From positions 62,001 to 126,000 of the forward strand of contig JBFWRU010000009.1 of NCBI GenBank assembly GCA_050248735.1: a stretch of 64,000 bases of DNA, read 5' to 3'. Each line of letters begins with the position of its first letter. Positions within the stretch are counted from its first letter, which is position 1. This DNA comes from JACKFE01 sp050248735. Lineage in GTDB: Bacteria > Nitrospirota > Nitrospiria > Nitrospirales > UBA8639. Positions 1 through 8,207 of the stretch are shown here, piece after piece. The notes below the pieces were generated by a model, which had not been told where the DNA came from, made no database searches, and saw only the letters and a list, made by a program, of their open reading frames with translations. Both the position numbers and the translations under genes were made by a program.

Positions 1-2
1 AA

Positions 3-68
3 GATATCCGTGATTTATTTACCTCCGATTTGGAAGCGGTGCGCAATATGCGCCGTCAACATCTGTAG
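3..68 (+). CDS. pheS: Phenylalanyl-tRNA synthetase alpha subunit, C-terminal end (partial)
   Basis: An open frame runs from the window edge to a TAG at 66-68 and encodes about 21 residues ending NMRRQHL. The next gene, 71 bp downstream on the same strand, is the PheRS beta subunit. A short charged tail of this kind (DIRDLFTSDL...) fits the C-terminus of PheS, whose gene normally precedes pheT. The call rests on position plus the general look of the tail, because no catalytic motif lies inside the window. Only the final residues are visible. Confidence 0.6.
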   Translation, partial: DIRDLFTSDLEAVRNMRRQHL

Positions 69-139
69 TGAGGAGTCTACCCAACAGACGGATCAACGTG
101 AGGGCTGCCTCTCGTCCGATGTAACGGTCATCAACGCCT

Positions 140-1822
140 ATGCCAACAATTTCCATCTTTCAACATGACCTCTCGCATTTACTTGGGCGAACGGTCACCA
201 CCCCTCAAATTGAACAGTGGATGCCTCTGGTCAAAGGAGAGGTCAAGGATGTGTCCCAGGAGACCGGAGAAATCCGGGTTGAGTTGCAGGATACCAACCG
301 CCCGGACCTGTGGTGTGTGGAGGGCATTGCCCGGCAAATTCGATCCGTGCTGAACGGAAGCCAGGCTCCATACCCCTACTATGCTTCCCGAGGGCACACC
401 AAACGTCGAATTCAAGTGTTGCAAGGCATGGAAACGGTGCGTCCATTTGTGGCCGCCTGTGCCGCCTCCGGTTACGAAATGACGGAGGTCGCCTTGGAAC
501 AATGTATTCAAACCCAGGAAAAATTGGCCGACACGTTCGGACGGAAACGGGAAACGGTGTCTATCGGGTTGTATCGGTTGGCTTCCATCAAATTTCCCGT
601 GACCTATGGTTTGGTCAAGCCTCAGGAGGCCAGATTTACTCCGTTGGGGTTTGATGAAAAAATGACGTTGCAGGAAATTTTGACCCTGCACCCTAAGGGA
701 TTGGAATACGCCGGGATCCTGGACGGGCAAGAACGCCTGCCTTTGTTATGGGACGCTGAAGGACAGGTCCTATCTTTCCCTCCGATTATCAACAGTCGAG
801 AGTTAGGGGAAGTGAAAGTTGGAGATACGGAACTCCTGATAGAGGTCACAGGGACTGATTTGACGATGGTGGTGTTGGCGTTGAACATCTTTGCAACCAA
901 TCTGGCTGACCGTGGTGCCACGATTCAACCCCTTGATATTTCCTATCCATACGAAACCTCATATGGGACCACCATCAAAACACCGCTGGATATGGGGCAG
1001 TCCCATCGTATTTCACTGCACGCTATTGAACAGGCCCTGGGAGTGCCTTTAAAAGCCAATGCGGTAAGCGAAGCGTTGACCGCCTATGGCTATCAGGTTA
1101 AAACGACCCGCCAATCGTTAAGTGTCCGCATCCCCCCCTATCGAAATGATTTGATGCATGTGATGGATGTGGCAGAGGATGTGGCAATCACCCAAGGCTA
1201 CGATTCCTTTACGCCGATCATGCCTCAGTCGTTTACGGTGGGAGGATTGACGGTTCAAGAATCGACCAGTGATCAAATCAGGGACTTGATGGTGGGTTTT
1301 GGATTCCAGGAAATGTTTTCCAATATTCTGTCCTCACGGCAAGAATGGGTGGACCGGATGCGAATTGCCGGAACGGCCTATGAACGGCTCGTAGAGGTTG
1401 ATAATGTGATGTCCTTGTCCTATTCCTGTCTTCGGCCCTCAATTCTACCATGCCTGCTACGCGTAGAAGCCCTGTCGCCCCGTTCGTTTTATCCTCACCT
1501 GCTCTTTGAAGTGGGCGAAGTTGCTCGCCTGGATCTTGAAGCGGATTTGGGTTCCCGAACATTGATGTCAGTTTCCGCAATCAATGCCCATCCCGGTGCG
1601 AACTTCTCAGAAATTCATAGTTACCTGGACCTTCTGATGTACTACATGGGCTGGAATTATGAACTGGAGCCAGTCAGTCATCCATCCTATTTGGAGGGGC
1701 GGGTCGGGCAGATCCGCGTCAAAAACCAGACGGTTGGGTTTATCGGGGAATTTCATCCGGAAGTTTTGGAGGCCTGGCAGATCAACATGCCCACTTCGGG
1801 GTTTGAGTTTCAGGTCGATTAA
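140..1822 (+). CDS. pheT: Phenylalanine--tRNA ligase beta subunit, archaeal/eukaryotic type
   Basis: Beta subunit of the class II alpha2beta2 synthetase that charges tRNA-Phe in the cytoplasm. The product is 560 aa, whereas the usual bacterial PheT is about 790-800 aa, and no N-terminal tRNA-binding (EMAP-like) or C-terminal anticodon-binding (FDX-ACB) extension is seen. The sequence matches the compact archaeal/eukaryotic form: the B1 region has ELQDTNRPDLWCVEGIAR (about residues 47-65), the B3/B4 region has FPPIINS followed by VTGTDL (about 213-240), and the C-terminus has FSEIHSYLDLL then GFIGEFHPEVLEAW. It follows the pheS tail on the same strand and ends just before a strong terminator. 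The replacement of the bacterial form by the archaeal form suggests ancient horizontal acquisition, as known for spirochaetes. Confidence 0.93.
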   Translation: MPTISIFQHDLSHLLGRTVTTPQIEQWMPLVKGEVKDVSQETGEIRVELQDTNRPDLWCVEGIARQIRSVLNGSQAPYPYYASRGHTKRRIQVLQGMETVRPFVAACAASGYEMTEVALEQCIQTQEKLADTFGRKRETVSIGLYRLASIKFPVTYGLVKPQEARFTPLGFDEKMTLQEILTLHPKGLEYAGILDGQERLPLLWDAEGQVLSFPPIINSRELGEVKVGDTELLIEVTGTDLTMVVLALNIFATNLADRGATIQPLDISYPYETSYGTTIKTPLDMGQSHRISLHAIEQALGVPLKANAVSEALTAYGYQVKTTRQSLSVRIPPYRNDLMHVMDVAEDVAITQGYDSFTPIMPQSFTVGGLTVQESTSDQIRDLMVGFGFQEMFSNILSSRQEWVDRMRIAGTAYERLVEVDNVMSLSYSCLRPSILPCLLRVEALSPRSFYPHLLFEVGEVARLDLEADLGSRTLMSVSAINAHPGANFSEIHSYLDLLMYYMGWNYELEPVSHPSYLEGRVGQIRVKNQTVGFIGEFHPEVLEAWQINMPTSGFEFQVD

Positions 1823-1885
1823 CTGAGATGAGGGATTCTTCTGAAGAAAGACTCTGGCTAGGGTTTGGTATCAGGCAAAAACACG

Positions 1886-1930
1886 AAAGCCTGCCCCTCG
1901 ACAACACGAAGGGCAGGCTTTTTCATTTTT
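1886..1930 (+). terminator. Rho-independent terminator between convergent pheT and rplT
   Basis: A 10-bp perfect stem, AAGCCTGCCC (1887-1896) with GGGCAGGCTT (1911-1920), has a 14-nt loop and is followed by a T-rich tract (TTTTTCATTTTTT). It lies between the stop of pheT (1822) and the stop of the opposing rplT (1943). The reverse strand also has short T-runs after the stem, so it may work in both directions, but the forward T-tract is stronger. Confidence 0.88.
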
Positions 1931-1942
1931 TATTCTGTCTTA

Positions 1943-2314
1943 TTAGGCCACGGCCGGTTGCGTAGCTCCAGGATTCACCATACTCACCAGATGCGAAAAC
2001 CCCTGCGCATCGTGGATGGCCATTTCAGAGAGCATTTTTCGATTCAACAGCACGTTGGCTTTTTTGAGATCGTTCATAAACTGACTGTAAGTAATGCCCT
2101 GCGCACGTACCGCAGCACTGATGCGAGCAATCCACAACTGACGGAAGTTCCGTTTGCGTTGCTTCCGACCGGTATACGCATAGGCCTGTCCTTTATCGAC
2201 TGACTCGGTCGCCGTACGAAACAAACGGCTTTTCCCACCATATTGGCCTTTTGCGAGTTTTAATCGTTTTTTCCGGCGTTGCCGGGTTTGCGGCCCCCCC
2301 TTGACTCTTGGCAT
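1943..2314 (-). CDS. rplT: 50S ribosomal protein L20
   Basis: Primary 23S rRNA-binding protein needed for early assembly of the large subunit. The 123-residue product begins MPRVKGGPQTRQRRKKRLK, the typical basic N-terminal extension of L20, and contains the conserved RKQRKRNFRQLWI and RISAAVRAQGITYSQF segments. The length is normal for the family. It is last in the operon thrS-infC-rpmI-rplT, 31 bp after rpmI. In several bacteria L20 represses this operon by binding the mRNA leader; no such structure was resolved here. Confidence 0.98.
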   Translation of the reverse strand: MPRVKGGPQTRQRRKKRLKLAKGQYGGKSRLFRTATESVDKGQAYAYTGRKQRKRNFRQLWIARISAAVRAQGITYSQFMNDLKKANVLLNRKMLSEMAIHDAQGFSHLVSMVNPGATQPAVA

Positions 2315-2345
2315 GTCTCAATCTCCTCTTTAATCTGAAAAAAAG

Positions 2346-2549
2346 TTACTTATAGGGAAGCAACCCGGAAACCCGCAATTGGTCTTCCTTACGAACTTCG
2401 ACTTGTTTACCCAACTTAGATTTTCGTCCAGGCGACTTGGACGTCAGAATATGGCGTGACCCAGCTTTTCGCCGCATCCACTTTCCTGAACCTGTCCGTT
2501 TAAATCGTTTACTGGCTCCCGAATGATTTTTCAATTTCATTTTTGCCAC
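2346..2549 (-). CDS. rpmI: 50S ribosomal protein L35
   Basis: Small basic large-subunit protein of 67 aa. The N-terminus (MAKMKLKNHSGASKRFKRT), the central GKWMRRKAGSRH and the C-terminal LRVSGLLPYK are diagnostic of L35, which usually ends in lPy. It lies between infC (56 bp upstream) and rplT (31 bp downstream) in the conserved order infC-rpmI-rplT. Nothing is unusual about length or sequence. Confidence 0.98.
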   Translation of the reverse strand: MAKMKLKNHSGASKRFKRTGSGKWMRRKAGSRHILTSKSPGRKSKLGKQVEVRKEDQLRVSGLLPYK

Positions 2550-2605
2550 GTTGATGTGTCCTTTTGTTTCCGATGCCTAGTTCCTCGACCTGAATTCCCG
2601 TCCAC

Positions 2606-3127
2606 TTAGGTTTTGGGTGACACGACCATATAGAGATTCCGCCCTTCCATCCGTGGAGGGCTTTCAATGGTCGCTACCCCCTTGAGTTCCTCAATGACTT
2701 TCTCAATCGCCGAGTAGCCAAGTTCTTGATTGGCCATTTCTCGCCCACGGAACATAACCGTAACTTTAGTCTTATTCCCCTCTTCAAGAAAGTCCTTAAT
2801 CTGTCGGACTTTCGTTTCCATATCGTGTTTATCCGTCCGAGGCCGGAATTTGATTTCCTTGACCTGGGTGGATTTTTGGTGTAGGCGCATGCGATGTTCT
2901 TTTTTGCTCTGTTCATACTTGAATTTCCCATAATCCATAATACGGCAGACTGGAGGCTCCGAGTTGGGAGCCACTTCCACCAAATCATATCCGCCGTCTC
3001 TTGCCTGCCGAAGGGCATCTGAAGTTTTGAGAATGCCAAGTTGTTCACCCTCGGGTCCAATAACCCTCACTTCAGGCACTTTAATGAGGTGATTGATTCG
3101 CTGTTTAGGAACGGTCGATCGAATCAT
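2606..3127 (-). CDS. infC: Translation initiation factor IF-3
   Basis: Binds the 30S subunit, discriminates for initiator tRNA and the start codon, and prevents premature 50S joining. The 173-aa product has the IF3-N domain (INHLIKVPEVRVIGPEGEQLG, about residues 11-31), the linker with YGKFKYEQSKKEHRMR, and the IF3-C domain (KEIKFRPRTDKHDMETK, then KVTVMFRGREM). The start ATG at 3127 overlaps the thrS stop in an ATGA, implying translational coupling. The second codon is ATT, the rare start codon used by infC in many bacteria for autoregulation, so initiation at ATT is a formal alternative. A purine-rich GGAAG lies about 13 nt upstream of the ATG. Confidence 0.97.
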   Translation of the reverse strand: MIRSTVPKQRINHLIKVPEVRVIGPEGEQLGILKTSDALRQARDGGYDLVEVAPNSEPPVCRIMDYGKFKYEQSKKEHRMRLHQKSTQVKEIKFRPRTDKHDMETKVRQIKDFLEEGNKTKVTVMFRGREMANQELGYSAIEKVIEELKGVATIESPPRMEGRNLYMVVSPKT

Positions 3128-5067
3128 TCGAAAAGAACAGCTTCCTTTTTGACCGTGTCCGGGATTTCATCCAAGATGTATTGCATCAATTCAGCCACAG
3201 ATTGCGTTCCTAAGTTTTTTCCATTGCGTTGCCGAACGGAAAGGGTTTGTGATTCCGCCTCTCGGTCGCCTACCACGACCATAAGAGGTATTTTTGCTTT
3301 TTCTGCCTCTCGGATTTTAAGGCCAATCTTTTCATTTCGCAAGTCTAATTCTACCCGTACGCCTCCCTGTCGAAGCCTTTTTTCCACCTGCTGAGCATAA
3401 TCATGGTGTTTATCTGAAATAGGGAGGATTTTCACTTGAACCGGGGCCAGCCACATGGGAAAGGCTCCGGCGTAGTTTTCAACCAGGATTCCAAAAAAAC
3501 GTTCGATAGATCCCAGCAAGGCCCGGTGAATCATAATGGGCTGGTGGGTTTTTCCATCTTCACCGATATAGGTCAGCCCAAACCGCTGGGGATTATTGAA
3601 ATCAATCTGAACCGTGGAACATTGCCAGGACCGGCCTAAGGCATCCTGGATTTTTACGTCGATTTTCGGCCCGTAGAACACCCCCTCCCCTGGATCTTCC
3701 TGGTAAGAATAGCCTCCTTCTTTCAGGGCGAACTCCAACGCCTGGGTGGCCTGATCCCATTGCTCTAGCGATCCGACGGCCTTTTCAGGTCGGGTCGACA
3801 AAAACATTTGAAATTCCGTGAAGCCAAAGGTCTCCAGTACGAACGTCACGAATTTCAGGACCTTTCGAACCTCTCCCGCCAACTGGTCGGGCTGGCAAAA
3901 CAGATGAGCATCATCTTGTGTAAAACCCCGGACCCGCATCAGGCCATGAAGCACTCCGGACCGTTCATACCGATAGACCGTTCCCAGTTCTCCATATCGC
4001 AGAGGCAAGTCCCGGTAACTTCGCAAATGGGATTTATAGATCATGATATGGAAGGGACAATTCATGGGCTTTAATTGATATTCGCTGGCTTCCACCGGCA
4101 TGGGGGTAAACATATTCTCTTTGTAAAATTCGACATGCCCGCTGGTTTTCCACAAATCCAGTCGGGCCACATGAGGGGAATAGACCAGTTCATACCCATG
4201 AGCCAGATGTTGTTCGCGCCAAAAGTTTTCAATCAGCAGCCGAATGAGCGAACCCTTGGGATGCCAGAGAATAAGCCCCGGACCGGTTTCATCCTGAATA
4301 CTGAACAGATCAAGCTCTTTTCCCAACTTTCGGTGATCGCGGCGCTTGATTTCTTCGAGTTTGTGTAAATGGGCCTTCAAGGCTTTGTCCGAGGGAAATG
4401 AGGTCCCATAGATACGTTGCAACATGGGATTCCGTTCATCGCCCCGCCAATAAGCACCGGCACTGTTCAGAAGCTTGAAGGCTTTGACATAGCCGGTGGA
4501 CGGCAGATGGGGGCCACGACACAGGTCGACAAAGTCCCCTTGCGTATAGGCGGACACGGGCTCTCCGTCAGGAAAACCCTGGATGAGTTCAACTTTATAG
4601 GGTTCACCGCGATTTTTGAAAAATTCGATCGCCTCTTCCTTGGAAAATTCACGCCTTGAAACCGGGAGGTTCCGTTGGATGATTTCCAAAGCCCGGGCCT
4701 CGATTTTTTCTAAATCTTCCGGGGTGAAAGGCCGTTCAAATGCAAAATCATAGAAAAAACCCTCTTCGATAGCCGGGCCGATAGTCATTTGGGCGGTCGG
4801 AAAACATTCTTTGACTGCCTGAGCCATGATATGGGTACTGCTATGACGATAGACCTCTTTGCCATCAGGAACGTCAAAGGTCAGGGGTTCCAATGTTCCA
4901 TCAGTTTCCACCGGCCCCATAAGATCTTTTTCCACCCCGTTAATCTTCACGGCCAAAATGTCAGGCCGGACCGATCCGGCTAGTTTTTCCAACGCCTCTT
5001 TAGCGGAAATCCCCGTTTGAAAAGTTTGGGGGGATCCGGTTGGTAACGACAATTGGATGGTAGACAT
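3124..5067 (-). CDS. thrS: Threonine--tRNA ligase
   Basis: Class II synthetase charging tRNA-Thr, with an editing domain against serine. From the chosen ATG the protein is 647 aa (E. coli 642). It has an N-terminal TGS domain (residues about 3-62), the editing domain with YRHSSTHIMAQAVKE, then the catalytic core with the zinc-site cysteine in LKPMNCPFHIMIYKSH and FTQDDAHLFCQPDQL, and a C-terminal anticodon-binding domain (VQVKILPISDKHHDYA). An earlier in-frame ATG at 5103 would add 12 residues; the later start is chosen because MSTIQLSLP matches the usual beginning of the TGS domain. It is first in the operon with infC, rpmI and rplT and is preceded by a tRNA-Val gene and its terminator. Confidence 0.96.
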   Translation of the reverse strand: MSTIQLSLPTGSPQTFQTGISAKEALEKLAGSVRPDILAVKINGVEKDLMGPVETDGTLEPLTFDVPDGKEVYRHSSTHIMAQAVKECFPTAQMTIGPAIEEGFFYDFAFERPFTPEDLEKIEARALEIIQRNLPVSRREFSKEEAIEFFKNRGEPYKVELIQGFPDGEPVSAYTQGDFVDLCRGPHLPSTGYVKAFKLLNSAGAYWRGDERNPMLQRIYGTSFPSDKALKAHLHKLEEIKRRDHRKLGKELDLFSIQDETGPGLILWHPKGSLIRLLIENFWREQHLAHGYELVYSPHVARLDLWKTSGHVEFYKENMFTPMPVEASEYQLKPMNCPFHIMIYKSHLRSYRDLPLRYGELGTVYRYERSGVLHGLMRVRGFTQDDAHLFCQPDQLAGEVRKVLKFVTFVLETFGFTEFQMFLSTRPEKAVGSLEQWDQATQALEFALKEGGYSYQEDPGEGVFYGPKIDVKIQDALGRSWQCSTVQIDFNNPQRFGLTYIGEDGKTHQPIMIHRALLGSIERFFGILVENYAGAFPMWLAPVQVKILPISDKHHDYAQQVEKRLRQGGVRVELDLRNEKIGLKIREAEKAKIPLMVVVGDREAESQTLSVRQRNGKNLGTQSVAELMQYILDEIPDTVKKEAVLFE

Positions 5068-5129
5068 ATTCTTAAGTTTATTGAGGGCTACCGGATCCAT
5101 CATGTTTTTTCAATAATGATGGTCCACGC

Positions 5130-5171
5130 AAAAAAGGCATCCCTCCGTCTCACCGGAGACTAGATGCCTTT
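5130..5171 (-). terminator. Rho-independent terminator after tRNA-Val
   Basis: On the minus strand a hairpin with outer stem GGCATC/GATGCC (5136-5141 with 5163-5168) and inner CTCCG/CGGAG pairing ends in six T residues (A-run at 5130-5135 on the plus strand). It sits directly between tRNA-Val and thrS, so tRNA transcription probably ends before thrS. An attenuator role for thrS is possible, but no T-box-like features were seen. Confidence 0.8.
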
Positions 5172-5187
5172 CGGTGTATCTTGGAAA

Positions 5188-5262
5188 TGGTAGGCGCGGG
5201 CGGTATTGAACCGCCGACCTCTACCGTGTCAAGGTAGCGCTCTCCCCCTGAGCTACGCGCCT
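5188..5262 (-). tRNA. tRNA-Val (anticodon GAC)
   Basis: Reading the minus strand, AGGCGCG pairs with CGCGCCT to form the 7-bp acceptor stem, with A as discriminator and an encoded CCA (5190-5188). The D-arm GCTCAGGGGGAGAGC, the anticodon stem CTACC/GGTAG around loop TTGACAC (anticodon GAC) and the T-arm GGCGGTTCAATACCGCC are all standard. Total length is 75 nt including CCA. Confidence 0.96.
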
Positions 5263-5283
5263 ATAACCAATCTTACCAGCGTT

Positions 5284-5312
5284 ATGCTAGACGCCTTCAT
5301 GAGCCTTGTCAA
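5284..5312 (-). promoter_or_regulatory. Sigma70-type promoter for tRNA-Val
   Basis: On the minus strand a perfect -35 TTGACA (5312-5307) is separated by 17 bp from TAGCAT (5289-5284). The -10 ends 22 bp upstream of the mature 5' end of tRNA-Val, a normal distance for a tRNA promoter. Confidence 0.7.
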
Positions 5313-5361
5313 GAAGTAGTTGTTTTATCAGAGGAAACTGAGTGATGGGCAAGAAACCCAA

Positions 5362-5964
5362 TTAGGTTTTCTTGCGCCGTTCCAAGGCCGATTCTTTGAC
5401 CCGACGAACGGAAATCTCAAATTCCAGAATCTTTTTTCGGAGGGTATTTCGGTTGAGGCCGAGAAGTCTGGCCGCTTTCAATTGATTGCCATTGGTTTCC
5501 CTCAAGGCCAGTTCAATAAGCGGCCGTTCGACTGCCCTCATCAGAGTCGGATACAGATTTTTCCCCGATCCCACATTCATCGCACGAACAAAATCGCCTA
5601 ATTTTTTTTCGACATAGCTGGCCAGATTGGCATCCTTGGGATCAGCCACCTTGGGCTCCACCGCCTGTTCCCCCATGACCTGCTGGATGTGATTGAGGGA
5701 ACGCCAGGCTGTAAGGGGACCGGCATACACAAATGTCTTGGACAAATTCAATTGACCATTGAGGGAGGACAGGTCATGAAAGGAATGCGAACTGGTTTCA
5801 TCCACAATTACACCGGTGAACTGTTCCAGTTGCATGGCTTGCTCCAACGAGGAACAATTCTCCATGACCGTAATGGTGTTCTGGAGAGCGTGGTCTTGGG
5901 CCTTGGATCTTACCTGGGGATCTTCGGTGAGAAGAGCAAATTTGAAAGGAAGCGCTTGAGTCAC
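5362..5964 (-). CDS. Fis-family DNA-binding regulator with degenerate receiver-like N-terminus
   Basis: Predicted transcriptional regulator of 200 aa. The C-terminal part (about residues 140-187) is a Fis/NtrC-type helix-turn-helix: LIELALRETNGNQLKAARLL then GLNRNTLRKKI, with the typical NQLKAA and RNTLRKK contacts. The N-terminal 110 residues have alternating beta/alpha character (FALLTEDPQV, FTGVIVDETSS, KTFVYAG) resembling a CheY-like receiver. No AAA+ sigma54-activation domain lies between the two, so it is not a classical NtrC activator. It is a single gene between tRNA-Val and a transporter. The target is unknown; it could be a nucleoid-type Fis protein or a local regulator. Confidence 0.75.
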   Translation of the reverse strand: MTQALPFKFALLTEDPQVRSKAQDHALQNTITVMENCSSLEQAMQLEQFTGVIVDETSSHSFHDLSSLNGQLNLSKTFVYAGPLTAWRSLNHIQQVMGEQAVEPKVADPKDANLASYVEKKLGDFVRAMNVGSGKNLYPTLMRAVERPLIELALRETNGNQLKAARLLGLNRNTLRKKILEFEISVRRVKESALERRKKT

Positions 5965-6117
5965 GGAATCAGCTTTCGTTGAAAGGAACGTGGATTATGT
6001 CCAAACACTTTTTTAAAATCAATTGAGGGAAATTCCTTTGGTAGAACACCTACTGCTGAACACATGAAAAGCGGGTATGAAAAAGGATTTTTGTCTCCGA
6101 TATTTATGGGAATTTCA

Positions 6118-7605
6118 TCAATCAAATCCCAATAAAGGACAAAGAACCCGCAACAAACACCAGATCAGAATTCCTCCAACCACATCGAGCAACAGACCAG
6201 CCTGAATCATTCGAAGGATCGGAACACGTCCCGTTCCATAGACAATCGCGTTGGGGGGTGTGGATACGGGGAGCACAAATGCGAGGCTGGCCGCCATACA
6301 GGCGGCCAACACCGGAGGCACCGGGGAAAAGTTCGCCGCCCCGGCGATGGCGATCAGGACCGGAACCACCATACTGGTGGCGGCCGTGTTGGAGGCCAGT
6401 TCAGTCAGGATCAACGCCGTCAATATACCCACGGCCGTTAAACTCCACACCGATGAGATGCCAAACACACTGACCAGGGTATTCCCAATGGTATGCGCCA
6501 ACCCCGTTTCCACCATCAGATGACCGAAGGCAATGCCTCCTCCAAATAACAGAATCGTTCCCCAATGAATATTGGCAGCCTCTTTCCAAGACAAGGCGAA
6601 TCGTCGTTGACGTAAATTGATCGGAAGCAAAAACAACAGCCCGGAAGCAAAAATCGGGACCAGTTCATTGGGCAAATGGGTCTTCACCCACGCCACAGAA
6701 GGGTGATCCGGAGAAAACATCAACGGCAGGAATGCCGGAAAGACCCACAAAAAGACCGCCAATAAAAAAACCCCGAGTGTATAGCGCTGACCCAGTGTCC
6801 AGGGTTCTTGAGACGACTCCAAAGAAAGCCGAGACGCACGGTTCGACCGATAGGAAGGAGGAGGGGCATGTAGCCAATACAGCAAGAGGAACATGACCAC
6901 GAGCATGGAACAGGCCAGCGGTACCCCCAATATCATCCACTGATCAAAGGAAATCGTGACGTGAGCCTGTTCCCGCAACAATCCGATTCCGACTAAATTC
7001 GGCGGCGTGCCTATGAGAGTGGCCACGCCCCCGATACCTGCGGCATAGGCTAAACACAGTAAAAAACCCGTTTCAAACGTGCCCAAATCGGGATGGTCTT
7101 TTCGGAGAGCTTGAAGAACCCCGAGTGCAATCGGGAGCATCACGGCTGTCGCCGCCGTGTTGCTGATCCACATGGACATCCCCGCCACAGCCAGGCTCAG
7201 GGCTAACATCATGCGAACAGGATGAGATCCGACCCACTTGAGAGAAAGTAACCAGTGGCCAAACCGGCGGTCCAGACCGTGCACCGCCAAGGCTTCCGAG
7301 ATAAAAAAGCTCCCGATAAACAGAAAGATAATGGGATGAGCGAAGGCGGCAAAGACCGATTTCATGCTGCCCAACCCCGTCAAGACACAGAACCCTGCGC
7401 CAAGTAAGGCGGTGATGGGCAACGGAATAGGCTCGGTTATCCAAAATACGACCACCCAGGTGAGAATTACGGCCAAGGTTCGCTCCGGACCGGAGAGGGT
7501 GTCGGGAAGAAACACAAACATCAAGAGGGACAAAGCCGGTGCGGCCAATAAACCAAGATGTTCGCGACTCATCCCTGATGCATGTGTGGAAGGTGATTGA
7601 GGCAT
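6118..7605 (-). CDS. DASS/SLC13-family anion transporter (sodium:dicarboxylate or sulfate type)
   Basis: Polytopic inner-membrane carrier of 495 aa with roughly 11-12 hydrophobic segments. It carries both SNT signatures of the divalent anion:Na+ symporter family: WISNTAATAVMLP (SNT at about 148-150) and LASNTAATSMVVP (SNT at about 405-407). These sit in the two hairpin repeats that bind substrate and sodium. FWITEPIPLPITALLGAG near the N-terminus is also typical. Substrates in the family include succinate, malate, citrate and sulfate, and the sequence alone does not decide between them. It is divergent from the heptose adenylyltransferase gene (62-bp gap). Confidence 0.9.
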   Translation of the reverse strand: MPQSPSTHASGMSREHLGLLAAPALSLLMFVFLPDTLSGPERTLAVILTWVVVFWITEPIPLPITALLGAGFCVLTGLGSMKSVFAAFAHPIIFLFIGSFFISEALAVHGLDRRFGHWLLSLKWVGSHPVRMMLALSLAVAGMSMWISNTAATAVMLPIALGVLQALRKDHPDLGTFETGFLLCLAYAAGIGGVATLIGTPPNLVGIGLLREQAHVTISFDQWMILGVPLACSMLVVMFLLLYWLHAPPPSYRSNRASRLSLESSQEPWTLGQRYTLGVFLLAVFLWVFPAFLPLMFSPDHPSVAWVKTHLPNELVPIFASGLLFLLPINLRQRRFALSWKEAANIHWGTILLFGGGIAFGHLMVETGLAHTIGNTLVSVFGISSVWSLTAVGILTALILTELASNTAATSMVVPVLIAIAGAANFSPVPPVLAACMAASLAFVLPVSTPPNAIVYGTGRVPILRMIQAGLLLDVVGGILIWCLLRVLCPLLGFD

Positions 7606-7667
7606 CCGTCACTAGGATTTGGTGGGGCAAGACGGTATCATACAGAAAATAGACGACTTCAGATACC

Positions 7668-8189
7668 ATGCGACAGAAAATCTATACGCTTGAGCAATTA
7701 TTACCCCGAATCACGACCCATCAGCAGGCCGGGGAATCCATTGTTTTCACCAATGGGTGTTTTGATCTCCTGCACATCGGACATGTACGCTACTTGGAAG
7801 AAGCGAAAAGTCTGGGTGATCGGCTTGTTGTCGGGATTAACAGTGATCAATCCGTACGGCAACTTTCAAAGGGAACCGGTCGACCCATCATCAGGGAGCA
7901 CCATCGCGCGGAAGTCATCGCCGCTTTAGGTTGCGTGGATTATGTCATTCTCTTCGAGGAATCCGACCCATTGACGCTTATTAAAGCCCTGCAACCCCAG
8001 ATTCTGGTCAAGGGGGGAGATTGGGAGCCTGATCGTATTGTGGGAAAAGAATTTGTGGAAGAACGGGGAGGGTCAGTGCGTTCCATCCCTTTGACACCGG
8101 AATCCTCAACCACCCTCATTATTCAAAAAATTCTTGACGCCTATGGTCTTCCAGCACACCACTCCGATTCCTCCCACATGCCGTCCTGA
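7668..8189 (+). CDS. rfaE2: D-glycero-beta-D-manno-heptose 1-phosphate adenylyltransferase (HldE C-terminal type)
   Basis: Cytidylyltransferase-fold enzyme that activates heptose-1-phosphate to ADP-heptose for LPS inner-core synthesis. The 173-aa protein has the nucleotidyltransferase signature FTNGCFDLLHIGH (HIGH at 36-39), GDRLVVGINSDQSVR, and the conserved AALGCVDYVILFEESDP and LVKGGDWEPDRIVG segments of the RfaE domain II family. No kinase domain is attached, so domain I must be encoded elsewhere. It is followed 18 bp later by mfd on the same strand. Glycerol-3-phosphate cytidylyltransferases share the fold, but the KGGDW motif favours the heptose enzyme. Confidence 0.88.
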   Translation: MRQKIYTLEQLLPRITTHQQAGESIVFTNGCFDLLHIGHVRYLEEAKSLGDRLVVGINSDQSVRQLSKGTGRPIIREHHRAEVIAALGCVDYVILFEESDPLTLIKALQPQILVKGGDWEPDRIVGKEFVEERGGSVRSIPLTPESSTTLIIQKILDAYGLPAHHSDSSHMPS

Positions 8190-8207
8190 ATCGTCCCTGA
8201 CAGCCAT

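Noticed and set aside
5130..5171. T-box or other threonine-sensing leader before thrS
   Set aside because: The hairpin is a simple terminator of the tRNA-Val unit. No T-box antiterminator sequence or specifier loop was seen.
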